Of a stretch of 64,000 nucleotides of DNA, positions 1-10,063 are shown one piece after another. Numbering within the stretch: position 1 is the first letter of the stretch; every line of letters begins with the position of its first letter. The position numbers and the translations under genes were made by a program. Source of the DNA: Polynucleobacter campilacus (GTDB lineage Bacteria > Pseudomonadota > Gammaproteobacteria > Burkholderiales > Burkholderiaceae); contig NZ_NGUP01000004.1 in the NCBI RefSeq assembly GCF_002206625.1, positions 1 to 64,000 on the forward strand, written 5' to 3'. The notes beneath the pieces were generated by a model. That model made no database searches and was not told where the DNA came from. It saw only the letters and a list, made by a program, of their open reading frames with translations.

Positions 1-24
1 CCGCAAGGTGATGTTACGGATTAG
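1..24 (+). CDS. Possible 3' end of an upstream gene (partial)
   Basis: Frame 1 reads a few codons (PQGDVTD) and stops at TAG at 22-24. The next gene is an RND-type outer-membrane factor, which usually follows a periplasmic adaptor and an inner-membrane pump gene. This may therefore be the last codons of such a pump component, but seven residues cannot identify a family. Frame 2 also stays open for about 18 codons, so the frame itself is uncertain. Confidence 0.3.
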   Translation, partial: PQGDVTD

Positions 25-69
25 CACTAAGCTCAATTACATCATTCCGAAATTACATTAAAAATAGAG

Positions 70-1473
70 ATGCATAAATCCGGTATGAACGCGTTTCATC
101 AAGCTGCGCTCTATTTATTGGGGGCTATCGCATTAAGTGCGTGCACGATTAGCCCATTGCAGAAAAATAAAGAGCTAGTAGATAAATCATTATCAAACAC
201 GACTATTCCAGGGCAGTTTCAAGCAGTTAAAGTCGGCGACAAAGATGTTGCCCCTGTTGATGATGCTTGGTTAAAGCAATTCAACGATCCAGAACTCAAT
301 GCCTTAGTGATTGAGGCCTTGAAAAATAATCCCAGCATTCGGGTTATTGCTGCAAGGCGCCTCCAATCAGAAGCCCTCATTAATGCTGCAGGTGGAGCCC
401 AATATCCAGGGGTTAGCGCCATTGGTAATTCAGGAGGCAAAGTAGGCTCTAGTGGAACTGGCTTAACGGGTTTTTATATTGGCGCCAATTGGGAATTAGA
501 TCTCTGGGGTCGAGTCCGAACCGCAGTTGCTAGAGCAGAACAAAATGCTAAAGCAATCAATGCCGATCAAGATGCAGCGCGCCTCTCTTTAATTGCCACG
601 CTGGCTAAATCAGTTTGGCTAGCACGCAGTCTCCAAGAGCAAGCGCAGCTAGCTAAGGACAATGCGCAAGCCTCTCAAAAAATTGCAGACTTGACGCAAG
701 TACGAGAAAAAATTGGCGCATCTTCAAGCAATGATGTGGCAATCGCCAAGGTGAATGCCGCTCAAGCACAAGAGCTGGCCCTCAATGCTGCAACAGCAAG
801 AGATCAAGCCTTGCGCGCTGTTGAAGTTTTACTTGGCCGCTATCCAAAGGCAGAGCTACTCAAAACCACTAGCTTACCCGCCCTACCAAAACCAGTTGAG
901 CCTGGTTTACCGGCAGATTTACTGGAACGTCGTCCTGATTTGCTTGCCGCAGAGGCTAGGGTCAATAGCGCTTTTTACCTTGCCGATGAAAAACGATTAG
1001 CTCGTCTTCCAAAGATTAGCCTCACGGCTGGATATGGTTATATCAATAGCCAGATCTTTACCTTAATTAATGGTGCTAGTACCAGCTTTGGTGTTGGCGC
1101 CAATGTTGCCCTTCCGCTATTTCAAGGCGGCGCTATTGAAGCACAAATTGCCTATCAAAATGCCGAGGCTCAAGCTGCTATGGCCAATTACGGCAAGGTT
1201 GTATTAGCTGCTTTCAATGATGTTGAAAATGCCTTGAGTGGCGAGGCATCCTGGCGGGAAAAAACAGGTCAAATACAGGCACAACTTAGTGAACAACAGC
1301 GCGTGATGAAAAATACTGAGGCAGAATTTCAGATTGGAAGAATTGATCAACGCCAAATTCATCAGCAGCGGATCAAAACCAATGTCACGGATATCAATTG
1401 GCACCAAGGTCAAGTTGATGCGCTATCACAGCGCATCAATCTCTATTTAGCCTTGGGTGGCTCTGCTGAATAA
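70..1473 (+). CDS. RND efflux outer-membrane lipoprotein (NodT/OprM family)
   Basis: Outer-membrane channel of a tripartite efflux pump. It should form a TolC-like trimer that passes substrates from an RND pump and adaptor across the outer membrane. A lipoprotein signal ends in lipobox LSAC with the lipidated Cys at residue 25. Two outer-membrane efflux repeats follow, roughly residues 60-255 and 285-460. The family motif GANWELDLWGRVR lies near residue 140, and ERRPDLLAAEARV near 288 opens the second repeat. At 467 residues it matches the usual family length. An alternative ATG lies five codons downstream. The pump and adaptor genes must lie to the left of the window, so the substrate is unknown. 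Family assignment is firm. Confidence 0.9.
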   Translation: MHKSGMNAFHQAALYLLGAIALSACTISPLQKNKELVDKSLSNTTIPGQFQAVKVGDKDVAPVDDAWLKQFNDPELNALVIEALKNNPSIRVIAARRLQSEALINAAGGAQYPGVSAIGNSGGKVGSSGTGLTGFYIGANWELDLWGRVRTAVARAEQNAKAINADQDAARLSLIATLAKSVWLARSLQEQAQLAKDNAQASQKIADLTQVREKIGASSSNDVAIAKVNAAQAQELALNAATARDQALRAVEVLLGRYPKAELLKTTSLPALPKPVEPGLPADLLERRPDLLAAEARVNSAFYLADEKRLARLPKISLTAGYGYINSQIFTLINGASTSFGVGANVALPLFQGGAIEAQIAYQNAEAQAAMANYGKVVLAAFNDVENALSGEASWREKTGQIQAQLSEQQRVMKNTEAEFQIGRIDQRQIHQQRIKTNVTDINWHQGQVDALSQRINLYLALGGSAE

Positions 1474-1511
1474 AACTTCAATAGCACCTCAATCAACCTC
1501 GATTACTGAAT

Positions 1512-2102
1512 ATGAAAAAGACTCTTTTAATTAGCGCCATCGTCTGCGCCCTTCTTGCGCCATTAAATTCTTACGCACAATTCTCAAATCCGTTTGGCAG
1601 CAGCAAGACAGTTGCCCAGCAAAAGGAAGATATTCTTAAAAAGAATGACGAGATCTTGAAGCATCTTTATAAGGTTCAACCAAAAGCAAAAGAAGTGATC
1701 GATAAATCGGTTGGCTATGCAAGCTTTAGCAACTTTGGTATGAAGATTTTGATTGCTGGTGGCGGCACCGGAAGCGGTGTTGTCATTAACAAAGTAGGAG
1801 GAAAGCCCATCTATATGAATATGGCAGAAGTTCAGGCAGGGGTTGGCCTCGGAATTAAATCCTTTCAGAATATTTTTATATTCCAAACTGAAGCTGCCTT
1901 AAATGACTTTGTCAATTCTGGGTGGACTTTTGGTGGGCAAGTAACTGCCGCAGCTAAATATGATAAAAATGGTACTTCTTACCAAGACGCTACTGTTGTA
2001 GCACCCGGTGTACTGATGTACCAACTCACCGATACAGGCCTTGCCGCTGAAATCACCGGCAAGGGCACCAAATACTACAAAGACACCGACTTAAATAAGT
2101 AA
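1512..2102 (+). CDS. SYLF (YSC84/DUF500) domain periplasmic protein
   Basis: A 196-residue secreted protein with a clear Sec signal peptide (cleavage predicted after residue 22, SYA-QF). The mature part matches the SYLF/YSC84 family: a helical start, then a glycine-rich core (IAGGGTGSGVV near residue 82) and an AEVQAGVGLGIKSFQNIFIF stretch. In eukaryotes SYLF domains bind phosphoinositides; bacterial members are periplasmic or lipid-associated with no firm function. It starts 38 bases after the efflux lipoprotein on the same strand and may be co-transcribed with it. It ends convergently 16 bases from leuA. A lipid-binding role is inference from the family only. Confidence 0.8.
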   Translation: MKKTLLISAIVCALLAPLNSYAQFSNPFGSSKTVAQQKEDILKKNDEILKHLYKVQPKAKEVIDKSVGYASFSNFGMKILIAGGGTGSGVVINKVGGKPIYMNMAEVQAGVGLGIKSFQNIFIFQTEAALNDFVNSGWTFGGQVTAAAKYDKNGTSYQDATVVAPGVLMYQLTDTGLAAEITGKGTKYYKDTDLNK

Positions 2103-2118
2103 GCGTCTTTGAGGATCA

Positions 2119-3666
2119 TTAAGGCGTCATCTGTGCATTGAGTTTTGCTTGGCTTGGATCATGCAACTTATTTAAAGCTGATAAATAAGCCTTAGCAGAG
2201 GCAGCAATGATGTCTGGATCTGTACCAACACCATTCACAATGCGACCACCTTTAGCCAAACGTACCGTGACTTCACCTTGAGATTGGGTGCCTGAGGTAA
2301 TGGCATTGACTGAATAGAGCAATTGCTCTGCCCCGCTCTTAGCAATCTCTTCGATGGCATTTAAGCTGGCATCTACCGGTCCGTTACCTTCAGCCTCAGA
2401 GCTCACCTCTTTATCCCCCATCCGGAAGGTAACGCGTGATTTAGGACGCTCACCTGTTTCAGAATGCTGGCTCATAGAGATAAAGTGATAATGCTCACCC
2501 GCTTCTGCAGCCGCGGAATCAGACATGATGGCAATGATGTCTTCATCGAAGATCTCTGACTTTTGATCAGCCAAGGCTTTGAAACGAGCAAATGCTTCGT
2601 TGAGCTCCTTTTCAGCTTCAACCGTGATGCCTAATTCTTGCAAGCGTTGCTTAAATGCATTGCGGCCCGATAACTTACCCAAAACAATCTTGTTAGTAGA
2701 CCAGCCCACATCTTCTGCACGCATAATTTCATAGGTCTCACGATTCTTCAAAATACCATCCTGGTGAATACCAGAGGCATGAGCAAAAGCATTGGCACCT
2801 ACTACTGCCTTATTAGGCTGTACTACAAAGCCTGTAATTTGAGAAACCAATTTAGATGCCGGAACAATTTGACTGGCATCGATGCCGCACACCATATCAA
2901 AATAATCCTTACGGGTTCGCAAGGACATCACAATCTCTTCTAAGGCTGTATTGCCAGCGCGCTCCCCTAAGCCATTGATGGTGCACTCGATCTGACGAGC
3001 TCCGCCTATCTTTACGCCTGCCAAGGAATTCGCAACCGCCATACCCAAGTCGTTATGGCAATGCACAGACCAAACAGCCTTATCTGAATTTGGCACGCGT
3101 GTACGTAAGGTTTTAATAAATTCACCATACAACTCTGGAGTCGCATAACCTACGGTATCCGGAATATTGATAGTGGTAGCACCCTCATTAATAACGCCTT
3201 CTACCACTCTGCACAAGAAATCCATCTCTGAGCGATAACCATCTTCTGCGGAGAACTCAATATCATCAGCCAAATTTCGGGCAAAGCGAATGGAGCGCTT
3301 CGATTGCTCCAAGACCTCTTCCGGAGACATTCGCAATTTGACTGCCATATGCAATGGGCTGGTTGCCAAGAATGCATGGATACGTTTGGCTTTAGCAGCC
3401 CTCAAGGCATCTGACGCACGGGTAATATCGTTTTCATTGGCTCTTGCCAAGGAGCAGACGATAGAGTCTTTGATGGCTGCGGCTACCGCAGAGATCGCCT
3501 GAAAGTCACCTTCGGAGCTGGCAGCAAAGCCCGCTTCAATCACATCAACCTTGAGACGCTCTAATTGACGGGCAATGCGAACCTTTTCATCCTTGGTCAT
3601 TGAGGCGCCAGGGGATTGCTCACCATCACGCAAGGTGGTGTCAAAAATGATTACTTTATCGCTCAT
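2119..3666 (-). CDS. leuA: 2-isopropylmalate synthase
   Basis: First committed enzyme of leucine synthesis: condenses acetyl-CoA with 2-oxoisovalerate. The TIM-barrel begins with the signature [14 protein letters not shown] (about residues 8-21). The metal-binding [12 protein letters not shown] motif lies near residue 200, and the C-terminal part (about 390-515) matches the leucine-sensing LeuA dimerisation domain. At 515 residues it is the standard long form. A GTG one codon upstream could also start, but the ATG at 3666 sits well behind a GGAGAG ribosome-binding site. It is the last gene of the ilvB-ilvH-ilvC-psd-pssA-leuA strand and has its own leader and attenuator in front. Confidence 0.97.
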   Translation of the reverse strand: MSDKVIIFDTTLRDGEQSPGASMTKDEKVRIARQLERLKVDVIEAGFAASSEGDFQAISAVAAAIKDSIVCSLARANENDITRASDALRAAKAKRIHAFLATSPLHMAVKLRMSPEEVLEQSKRSIRFARNLADDIEFSAEDGYRSEMDFLCRVVEGVINEGATTINIPDTVGYATPELYGEFIKTLRTRVPNSDKAVWSVHCHNDLGMAVANSLAGVKIGGARQIECTINGLGERAGNTALEEIVMSLRTRKDYFDMVCGIDASQIVPASKLVSQITGFVVQPNKAVVGANAFAHASGIHQDGILKNRETYEIMRAEDVGWSTNKIVLGKLSGRNAFKQRLQELGITVEAEKELNEAFARFKALADQKSEIFDEDIIAIMSDSAAAEAGEHYHFISMSQHSETGERPKSRVTFRMGDKEVSSEAEGNGPVDASLNAIEEIAKSGAEQLLYSVNAITSGTQSQGEVTVRLAKGGRIVNGVGTDPDIIAASAKAYLSALNKLHDPSQAKLNAQMTP

Positions 3667-3716
3667 CACTACTCTCCGGTTTGGAATACGCTAATAATAA
3701 TTGCTCAATTTGAATC

Positions 3717-3748
3717 TGAAAAACAAAAACCCCAGCAATTAGCTGGGG
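3717..3748 (-). terminator. leuA attenuator (rho-independent terminator)
   Basis: On the minus strand a 7-bp GC-rich hairpin (CCCCAGC, loop of five, GCTGGGG) is followed by a U-rich run at 3729-3719. It lies between the leucine-rich leader ORF and leuA, not after a gene, so it fits a transcription attenuator better than an end-of-operon terminator. The gap to the leuA start codon is about 50 bases. Regulation by leucyl-tRNA is inferred from the leader ORF. Confidence 0.8.
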
Positions 3749-3789
3749 CTGGTATCTGGTGGTTAATGAATTATTCTGATCTCATCAAC

Positions 3790-3867
3790 TCAGGCCTTAC
3801 CCGCCCCAAGCTTTAGGATTAGTGCTAGCAGAAGGAGACCTGTTAAAGGTGAGAAATTGATCAACAT
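3790..3867 (-). CDS. leuL: Leu operon leader peptide (25 aa)
   Basis: A 25-codon ORF from ATG at 3867 to TGA at 3790, directly between pssA and the leuA attenuator. It holds nine leucine codons, including four in a row (CTC CTT CTG CTA) inside GLLLLALILKL. This is the hallmark of amino-acid attenuation leaders: ribosome stalling at Leu codons would favour an antiterminator and let transcription reach leuA. No good Shine-Dalgarno precedes the ATG. A TATATT box ends about six bases before the ATG, so translation may be leaderless (inference). Too short for routine gene calling. Confidence 0.75.
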   Translation of the reverse strand: MLINFSPLTGLLLLALILKLGAGKA

Positions 3868-3895
3868 GGAATTAATATACCCGAAAATTCTGAAA

Positions 3896-4759
3896 TTAGC
3901 TAAAACGCTTACCGCTAAGGTGCTCCCAGGCCCAAATCACATAGCCAGAGATGGAATACACGACAAAAACACCGAATAAGGTCAAGGGCGGATTAGAGGA
4001 GATTAATACGAAGGTCAAAATCATCAAGACCATCACGCCAAATGGGACACGGTAGCGGACATCTAAGGCTTTGCCACTATAAAAACGGGCATTAGAGACC
4101 ATGGTTAGGCCAGCATAGACCGCAATAAAGAAGGTAACCCAGGGAATCGCAGTATCGCGCACTGGAATCTTGTTGTCATCAGCAAGCCAAATAAATCCAG
4201 CCATTAAGGCGCCAGCTGCTGGACTTGGCAAACCTTGAAAGAATTTCTTATCAACGACCCCAGTATTCACATTGAAGCGTGCCAAGCGCAAAGCAGCCCC
4301 AGCACAATAAGTAAATGCAGCTAACCAACCCCATTTACCTAAATCTTTTAAAGCCCACTCATAAGCGACTAGAGCTGGCGCTACGCCAAATGACACCATA
4401 TCAGCCAGTGAATCATATTGCTCACCAAAAGCACTTTGGGTATTGGTCATACGAGCTACTCGGCCATCCATGCCATCCAACACCAAAGAGGCAAAGATCG
4501 CAATCGCTGCAACTTCAAACTGATGGTTCATCGCATTCACAATCGCAAAGAAACCACAAAACAAGGCCGCAGTAGTGAATGCATTAGGAAGTAAATAAAT
4601 TCCCTTGCTACGTAAACGAGGTTTTGGAGGATGTAGCTCTTCTACTTCGTAATCAACGCCATCACCAACTTCATCCGCCCAGTCATTTGGCGTGCGATCT
4701 GAGCGGGAGTGGTTTAGTCGACTACGATCGATGCGTCCACGACGGCGAAATGTTGGCAA
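3896..4759 (-). CDS. pssA: CDP-diacylglycerol-serine O-phosphatidyltransferase
   Basis: Makes phosphatidylserine from CDP-diacylglycerol and serine at the inner membrane, the step before Psd. The CDP-alcohol phosphotransferase signature is complete: DGRVAR, eight residues, G, then EQYDSLAD (about residues 97-120). About eight hydrophobic segments follow a charged, Arg-rich N-terminal extension of about 55 residues. The start is TTG, chosen because AGGA lies six bases upstream; a later start would remove part of the extension. It lies 27 bases after psd on the same strand, so the two successive enzymes of phosphatidylethanolamine synthesis are co-transcribed. It belongs to the membrane-integral type II PssA. 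Confidence 0.94.
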   Translation of the reverse strand: MPTFRRRGRIDRSRLNHSRSDRTPNDWADEVGDGVDYEVEELHPPKPRLRSKGIYLLPNAFTTAALFCGFFAIVNAMNHQFEVAAIAIFASLVLDGMDGRVARMTNTQSAFGEQYDSLADMVSFGVAPALVAYEWALKDLGKWGWLAAFTYCAGAALRLARFNVNTGVVDKKFFQGLPSPAAGALMAGFIWLADDNKIPVRDTAIPWVTFFIAVYAGLTMVSNARFYSGKALDVRYRVPFGVMVLMILTFVLISSNPPLTLFGVFVVYSISGYVIWAWEHLSGKRFS

Positions 4760-4786
4760 GATAGTCCTAGTAAAAGAGTGATCGAA

Positions 4787-5434
4787 TTAATCGAGACCTG
4801 GCAAACGAGCCAAAGCCGTATTGGTAGCAAATACTTTATCGCCAACACTGACTAACGGCTCAGCAGTGAGAGGCAAATAAACATCCACCCGTGAACCAAA
4901 GCGAATAAAGCCATAGCGCTCACCTGCCTTTAAGCGATCGCCCACATGGATGTAGCAAAGAATTCGGCGCGCAATTAAACCAGCCACCTGAACCAAAGTC
5001 ACTATCTGACCATTGGCATCAATCACAACCGCGTTACGCTCATTCTCAGTAGAGGCCTTATCCAAATCTGCATTCACAAACTTGCCAGCAAAATACTGAA
5101 CCTCTTTGACTAAACCATTAACAGCGCTGCGATTGGAGTGCACGTTAAATACGTTCATGAAGACGCTAATCTTGAGCGCTTCACGACCAGCATAAGGATC
5201 GTTGGCTTTTTCTACTACAACAATCCGACCATCAGCTGGAGATAAAACTAGGTCACGGCCAATTGCGGGAATACGCTGCGGATCGCGGAAAAACTGTAGA
5301 ACAAAGATAAAAATAATCCAAAGTGGCCATGACCATGCAATACCACCTAGAAAGTGGACTAATAAAGTCACGACTCCCACTAGCGCTAAATACGGCCAAC
5401 CTTCTTTTGCAATAATGGGATGTGGATACATCAT
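4787..5434 (-). CDS. psd: Phosphatidylserine decarboxylase (short form)
   Basis: Pyruvoyl-dependent enzyme that decarboxylates phosphatidylserine to phosphatidylethanolamine. The short (PSD-A) family of about 215 residues is recognised by the N-terminal hydrophobic hairpin (about 14-48), [12 protein letters not shown] near 64, [11 protein letters not shown] near 97, and the self-cleavage site FGSRVDV with Gly180-Ser181. The Ser would become the pyruvoyl group of the alpha chain. ATG codons at 5434 and 5431 are both possible starts. It lies between ilvC and pssA on one strand; the mix of branched-chain amino acid and phospholipid genes is typical of Burkholderiales. Confidence 0.95.
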   Translation of the reverse strand: MMYPHPIIAKEGWPYLALVGVVTLLVHFLGGIAWSWPLWIIFIFVLQFFRDPQRIPAIGRDLVLSPADGRIVVVEKANDPYAGREALKISVFMNVFNVHSNRSAVNGLVKEVQYFAGKFVNADLDKASTENERNAVVIDANGQIVTLVQVAGLIARRILCYIHVGDRLKAGERYGFIRFGSRVDVYLPLTAEPLVSVGDKVFATNTALARLPGLD

Positions 5435-5477
5435 CTTTGTTCTAAGCCTTTTTATGGAGCTACGATTATTGGAATGC

Positions 5478-6530
<1,053 letters not shown>

Positions 6531-6550
6531 TTAATACATCAGTTAAAAAA

Positions 6551-7042
6551 TTAAACCTTGAGAATGCGCTCACCACGTCCGATACCAGAACCGCCTGAGC
6601 GAACTGTTTCTAGAATGGATGCACGATCGATTGAATCAATGAAGGCATCTAACTTAGCGCCATCACCTGTTAATTCAATGGTGTAGCTCTTATCTGTTAC
6701 ATCAATAATGCGGCCGCGGAAAATATCGGTTGTGCGCTTAAGCTCTTCGCGCTCTTTACCAACAGCACGAACCTTAATCATCATGAGCTCACGCTCGATA
6801 TGTGGGCCTTCACTTAGATCAAATACCTTCACCACTTCAACTAAGCGATTTAAATGCTTGGTAATTTGCTCGATCACATCATCAGACCCGAAGGTGACAA
6901 TGGTCATGCGGGACAAAGAAGAGTCTTCGGTAGGAGCGACACTTAAGGCCTCAATGTTGTAACCACGAGCGGAGAACAAACCCACTACTCGTGACAATGC
7001 ACCTGGCTCATTCTCAATCAGAATGGAAATAATGTGTCGCAT
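6551..7042 (-). CDS. ilvH: Acetolactate synthase small (regulatory) subunit
   Basis: Regulatory subunit that binds IlvB, raises its activity and confers valine feedback inhibition. An N-terminal ACT domain opens with HIISILIENEPGALSRV (about residues 3-19), and the ALS_ss C-terminal domain covers about 85-160. At 163 residues it is the normal length. Its ATG overlaps the last base of the ilvB stop codon, so the two subunits are translationally coupled, fitting a stoichiometric complex. Confidence 0.97.
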   Translation of the reverse strand: MRHIISILIENEPGALSRVVGLFSARGYNIEALSVAPTEDSSLSRMTIVTFGSDDVIEQITKHLNRLVEVVKVFDLSEGPHIERELMMIKVRAVGKEREELKRTTDIFRGRIIDVTDKSYTIELTGDGAKLDAFIDSIDRASILETVRSGGSGIGRGERILKV

Positions 7043-8829
7043 TAAAGATCCTCACTACCCAAAAGCATTTCAGTGATTCCTTTACCCGCTTGAACCATTG
7101 GCCAAACGTTTTCTTCTGGGTCGGTTTGGAAGTCCATAAACACAGTGCGATCTTTCAATCTGATGGCTTCCTTAAGAGCGCCCTCGACATCTGACTTCTT
7201 CTCAATCAGCATGCCAACGTGACCATAGGCTTCTGCCAACTTCACAAAGTCTGGCAAAGAATCCATGTATGAACTGGAATAGCGCTTGTTATAGGTAAGC
7301 TCCTGCCATTGACGAACCATACCTAGGTAACGGTTATTCAATGAAACAATCTTCACTGGTGTGTCATATTGCTTGCAAGTAGAAAGCTCTTGAATACACA
7401 TCTGAATAGAGCCTTCACCAGTGATGGTGAAAACATCCTTGTCTGGAAATGCCTTCTTAATACCCATGGCATAAGGCAAGCCTACGCCCATAGTGCCAAG
7501 ACCACCAGAGTTAATCCAACGACGAGGCTTATCAAACTTGTAGAACTGTGCAGCCCACATTTGATGTTGGCCTACATCAGAGGTGATGAAGGCATCGCCA
7601 CCGGTGAGCTCATACAGCTTTTGTACAACATATTGCGGCTTCACGATCTGTGAAGCTTCGTCATACTTTAAGCAATCTTTTTTACGCCACTCATTGATCT
7701 GCTCCCACCACGCGGCAACCTTCTCACCGTTTTTACGTGGGCCAGCAGCCTTCAGTTGCGCAGTCATTTCCTGCAGCACCTCTTTGAGATTACCAACAAT
7801 GGGAACATCGACCTTCACGCGCTTAGAAATCACAGAAGGATCGATATCGATATGAATGATTTTGCGTGGATGACTTGCAAAGTGAACGGTGTTACCAATC
7901 ACGCGGTCGTCAAAACGCGCACCAATCGCAATCAACACATCACTGTGTTGCATTGCCATATTGGCTTCATAGGTGCCGTGCATACCAAGCATGCCTACAA
8001 ATTGCGGACTACTTCCCGGGAATCCACCAAGCCCCATCAAGGTATTAGTAACTGGATAGCCAAGTAGATCAGCAAACTCTTTAAGCTCTGGCGCTGCGTC
8101 AGCCAGAATCACGCCGCCACCGGTATAGATGTAGGGACGCTGTGCCTCTTGTAGCAAAGTGATTGCTTTACGGATTTGACCGCTATGCCCCTTCACTACT
8201 GGGTTATAGGAGCGCATCTCCAAAGTTTCTGGATAAACGAAGGGGCCCTTAGCTGCAGAGACATCTTTTGGGATGTCGATCAATACTGGACCTGGACGAC
8301 CAGTCTGAGCAATATGAAAGGCTTTCTTCAACACCAAAGGTAAATCTTTAACATCTTTTACCAAGAAGTTGTGTTTAACAATGGGGCGTGTAATACCAAC
8401 CGTATCAGCTTCTTGGAATGCATCTTCACCGATGGCATAGGTTGGTACATTACCGCTGATGATCACCATGGGGATCGAGTCGGTATAAGCAGTTGCAATG
8501 CCAGTAACCGCATTGGTTACTCCTGGGCCAGATGTGACTAGTGCAACGCCAACCTTACCGGATGCGCGCGCATAACCATCGGCGGCATGAACTGCTGCTT
8601 GCTCATGGCGAACCAGAATATGTTCGAACTTGTCTTGTTTAAAAATTTCGTCGTAGATAAACAGAACGGAGCCGCCTGGGTAACCCCAAACGTATTCAAC
8701 CCCTTCTTTGTGCAAAGCTTGCACTAGCATCTCTGCACCAATCATTTCTGGAGGTGCTGCTACGGTATTTGGATTTGCTGAGTCTTTATTAGCTTTTGTG
8801 GCTAAAAATTCGGCGCTGCTTGTATTCAT
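7042..8829 (-). CDS. ilvB: Acetolactate synthase, large catalytic subunit
   Basis: ThDP-dependent enzyme joining two pyruvates, or pyruvate and 2-oxobutyrate, as the first common step of valine/isoleucine synthesis. Domains in order: PYR with the catalytic Glu in VRHEQAAVHAADGYAR (about residue 76), central FAD-binding domain, and PP domain with the ThDP motif GEGSIQMCIQELST about 27 residues before SLNN. The motif has GEG where GDG is usual, a conservative change. A 29-residue N-terminal extension precedes the conserved start. AAAGGA lies upstream of the ATG. It heads the ilvBHC operon; no branched-chain leader ORF is visible in the 192-base divergent gap. Confidence 0.97.
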   Translation of the reverse strand: MNTSSAEFLATKANKDSANPNTVAAPPEMIGAEMLVQALHKEGVEYVWGYPGGSVLFIYDEIFKQDKFEHILVRHEQAAVHAADGYARASGKVGVALVTSGPGVTNAVTGIATAYTDSIPMVIISGNVPTYAIGEDAFQEADTVGITRPIVKHNFLVKDVKDLPLVLKKAFHIAQTGRPGPVLIDIPKDVSAAKGPFVYPETLEMRSYNPVVKGHSGQIRKAITLLQEAQRPYIYTGGGVILADAAPELKEFADLLGYPVTNTLMGLGGFPGSSPQFVGMLGMHGTYEANMAMQHSDVLIAIGARFDDRVIGNTVHFASHPRKIIHIDIDPSVISKRVKVDVPIVGNLKEVLQEMTAQLKAAGPRKNGEKVAAWWEQINEWRKKDCLKYDEASQIVKPQYVVQKLYELTGGDAFITSDVGQHQMWAAQFYKFDKPRRWINSGGLGTMGVGLPYAMGIKKAFPDKDVFTITGEGSIQMCIQELSTCKQYDTPVKIVSLNNRYLGMVRQWQELTYNKRYSSSYMDSLPDFVKLAEAYGHVGMLIEKKSDVEGALKEAIRLKDRTVFMDFQTDPEENVWPMVQAGKGITEMLLGSEDL

Positions 8830-8944
8830 TTTCTTTCGTCCTTTGCAATTTTCGGCAAAAAATTGTTTGGTCTGTTCTATCCCTTGCTTATGGCCCGAGT
8901 TCGAACGGCGCTGCTACCGGAAAAACCACTTCGTAAATGAGAAT

Positions 8945-8990
8945 CTAGGTAGTAAGCCTTATATTCTATAGCAATCCCCTAAAATAGCCC
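8945..8990 (-). promoter_or_regulatory. Candidate promoter for ilvBHC
   Basis: In the divergent gap between ilvB and the sigma factor gene, the minus strand shows TTGGGC, a 16-base spacer and TATAGA followed by ATAAGG. This resembles a sigma70 promoter with a weak -35. It would give a leader of roughly 125 bases before ilvB. Assigned by eye only. Confidence 0.35.
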
Positions 8991-9021
8991 AATTCTTACT
9001 GCTTCAGGTCTAATTCATCGC

Positions 9022-9591
9022 ATGGCATCAGCCCAAGAACTATCCGATTTTCTGAGTAGTATTGAGAAGCGCGCTTTTAAGCAAGCGATCTATGCCGTCC
9101 GTGATGAAGACGCTGCCTTAGACATTGTTCAAGACGCCATGATCAAGTTGGCAGAAAAATACGGTGATAGGCCCGCCGCTGAACTTCCCCTCGTATTCAC
9201 TAGAATCTTGCAAAACCGCATCCATGACTGGTTTCGGCGTCAAAAGGTCCGAAATACCTGGGTCACCCTGTTTTCAAACATGGGTAAGAAAGCCGATGAC
9301 AATGATGATTTTGACCCTTTAGAGTCACTTTCAGCTCCAGATGACAGTGACATTCACCAAGATGGGGCACGAAAGCTCGAACAGAGTCAGCTTTTACAGG
9401 CCTTGGAGTCAGAAATTGCTAAATTACCTGTACGTCAACGAGAAGCCTTCCTGATGCGTTATTGGGATGAGCTAAGTATTACTGAGACCGCTAAAGCAAT
9501 GAGTTGTAGTGAAGGAAGCGTCAAAACCCATTGTTCTAGAGCCACACAAACCCTAGCTAAAGCATTGAAATTAAAAGGAATTACCCTGTGA
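9022..9591 (+). CDS. RNA polymerase sigma factor, ECF type
   Basis: A 189-residue sigma70-family factor with region 2 (DEDAALDIVQDAMIKLAEKY through NRIHDWFRRQK, about residues 27-77) and region 4 (LPVRQREAFLMRYWDELSITE with the HTH CSEGSVKTHCSRA, about 133-175). Regions 1 and 3 are absent, as in ECF factors. The acidic linker (DDNDDFDPLE) is longer than in most ECF members. It starts an operon with a DUF3619 membrane protein overlapping by four bases, then DUF3106 and RDD genes. That layout suggests sigma factor plus membrane anti-sigma, but the target regulon is unknown. The start is ATG. Confidence 0.9.
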   Translation: MASAQELSDFLSSIEKRAFKQAIYAVRDEDAALDIVQDAMIKLAEKYGDRPAAELPLVFTRILQNRIHDWFRRQKVRNTWVTLFSNMGKKADDNDDFDPLESLSAPDDSDIHQDGARKLEQSQLLQALESEIAKLPVRQREAFLMRYWDELSITETAKAMSCSEGSVKTHCSRATQTLAKALKLKGITL

Positions 9592-10049
9592 AACACCTTA
9601 ATGACCAACTTACCGAGACCCAAGCAGACCAATTTGGTCGCGCTAGCGCTGCCCTGCTGAGCCAGAGTACGCAGAATCTGTCTGCTGGCATTAAAGACCG
9701 CCTCCATGCTGCCCGCATGAAGGCACTTTCAGTCAGAAAAGCAGAAAAAGTGCTGGCTCAAAAACCAGCTTTGGCTGGCATTTCCGGCAACTGGAATATT
9801 GGATCAAATGGAATGTGGGACACCGTAGGCTGGATAGCCCCGCTAGTGGTCTTAGTTTTTGGACTTATTGGAATTGCCCAGTGGCAAGATGATTCACGTA
9901 TTAACGATATCGCCGAAGTAGATGCAGCACTCTTGTCAGATGACGTCCCGCCAGACGCTTATGCAGATGGTGGCTTCTTGGCCTTCCTTAAAAATGGCCC
10001 TCTATCTGACTCTGGCAATGATGCTACAGACTCAGTGCAAAGCAAATAA
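9588..10049 (+). CDS. DUF3619 membrane protein, putative anti-sigma partner
   Basis: A 153-residue protein of the Burkholderiales family DUF3619. The N-terminal half is soluble and helical (LTETQADQFGRASAALL, then NLSAGIKDRLHAARMKAL). One membrane segment (about residues 84-100, GWIAPLVVLVFGLIGIA) precedes an acidic C-terminal tail with a conserved-looking DVPPDAYADGGFLAFLK. It starts with GTG overlapping the sigma factor stop (GTGA) behind AAGGA. The single-span topology and coupling to an ECF sigma gene suggest an anti-sigma factor. This is inference; the family has no proven function that I know of. Confidence 0.75.
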   Translation: MKHLNDQLTETQADQFGRASAALLSQSTQNLSAGIKDRLHAARMKALSVRKAEKVLAQKPALAGISGNWNIGSNGMWDTVGWIAPLVVLVFGLIGIAQWQDDSRINDIAEVDAALLSDDVPPDAYADGGFLAFLKNGPLSDSGNDATDSVQSK

Positions 10050-10063
10050 TTCCACAACATTAG

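Noticed and set aside
7042..8829. GEG instead of GDG in the ThDP motif of IlvB as a sign of damage
   Set aside because: The change is conservative, the rest of the motif and the catalytic Glu are intact, and I believe the variant is common in related betaproteobacteria.
8830..9021. Possible branched-chain leader peptide before ilvB
   Set aside because: I read this gap on the minus strand and found no Ile/Val/Leu-rich short ORF and no terminator hairpin, unlike the region before leuA.
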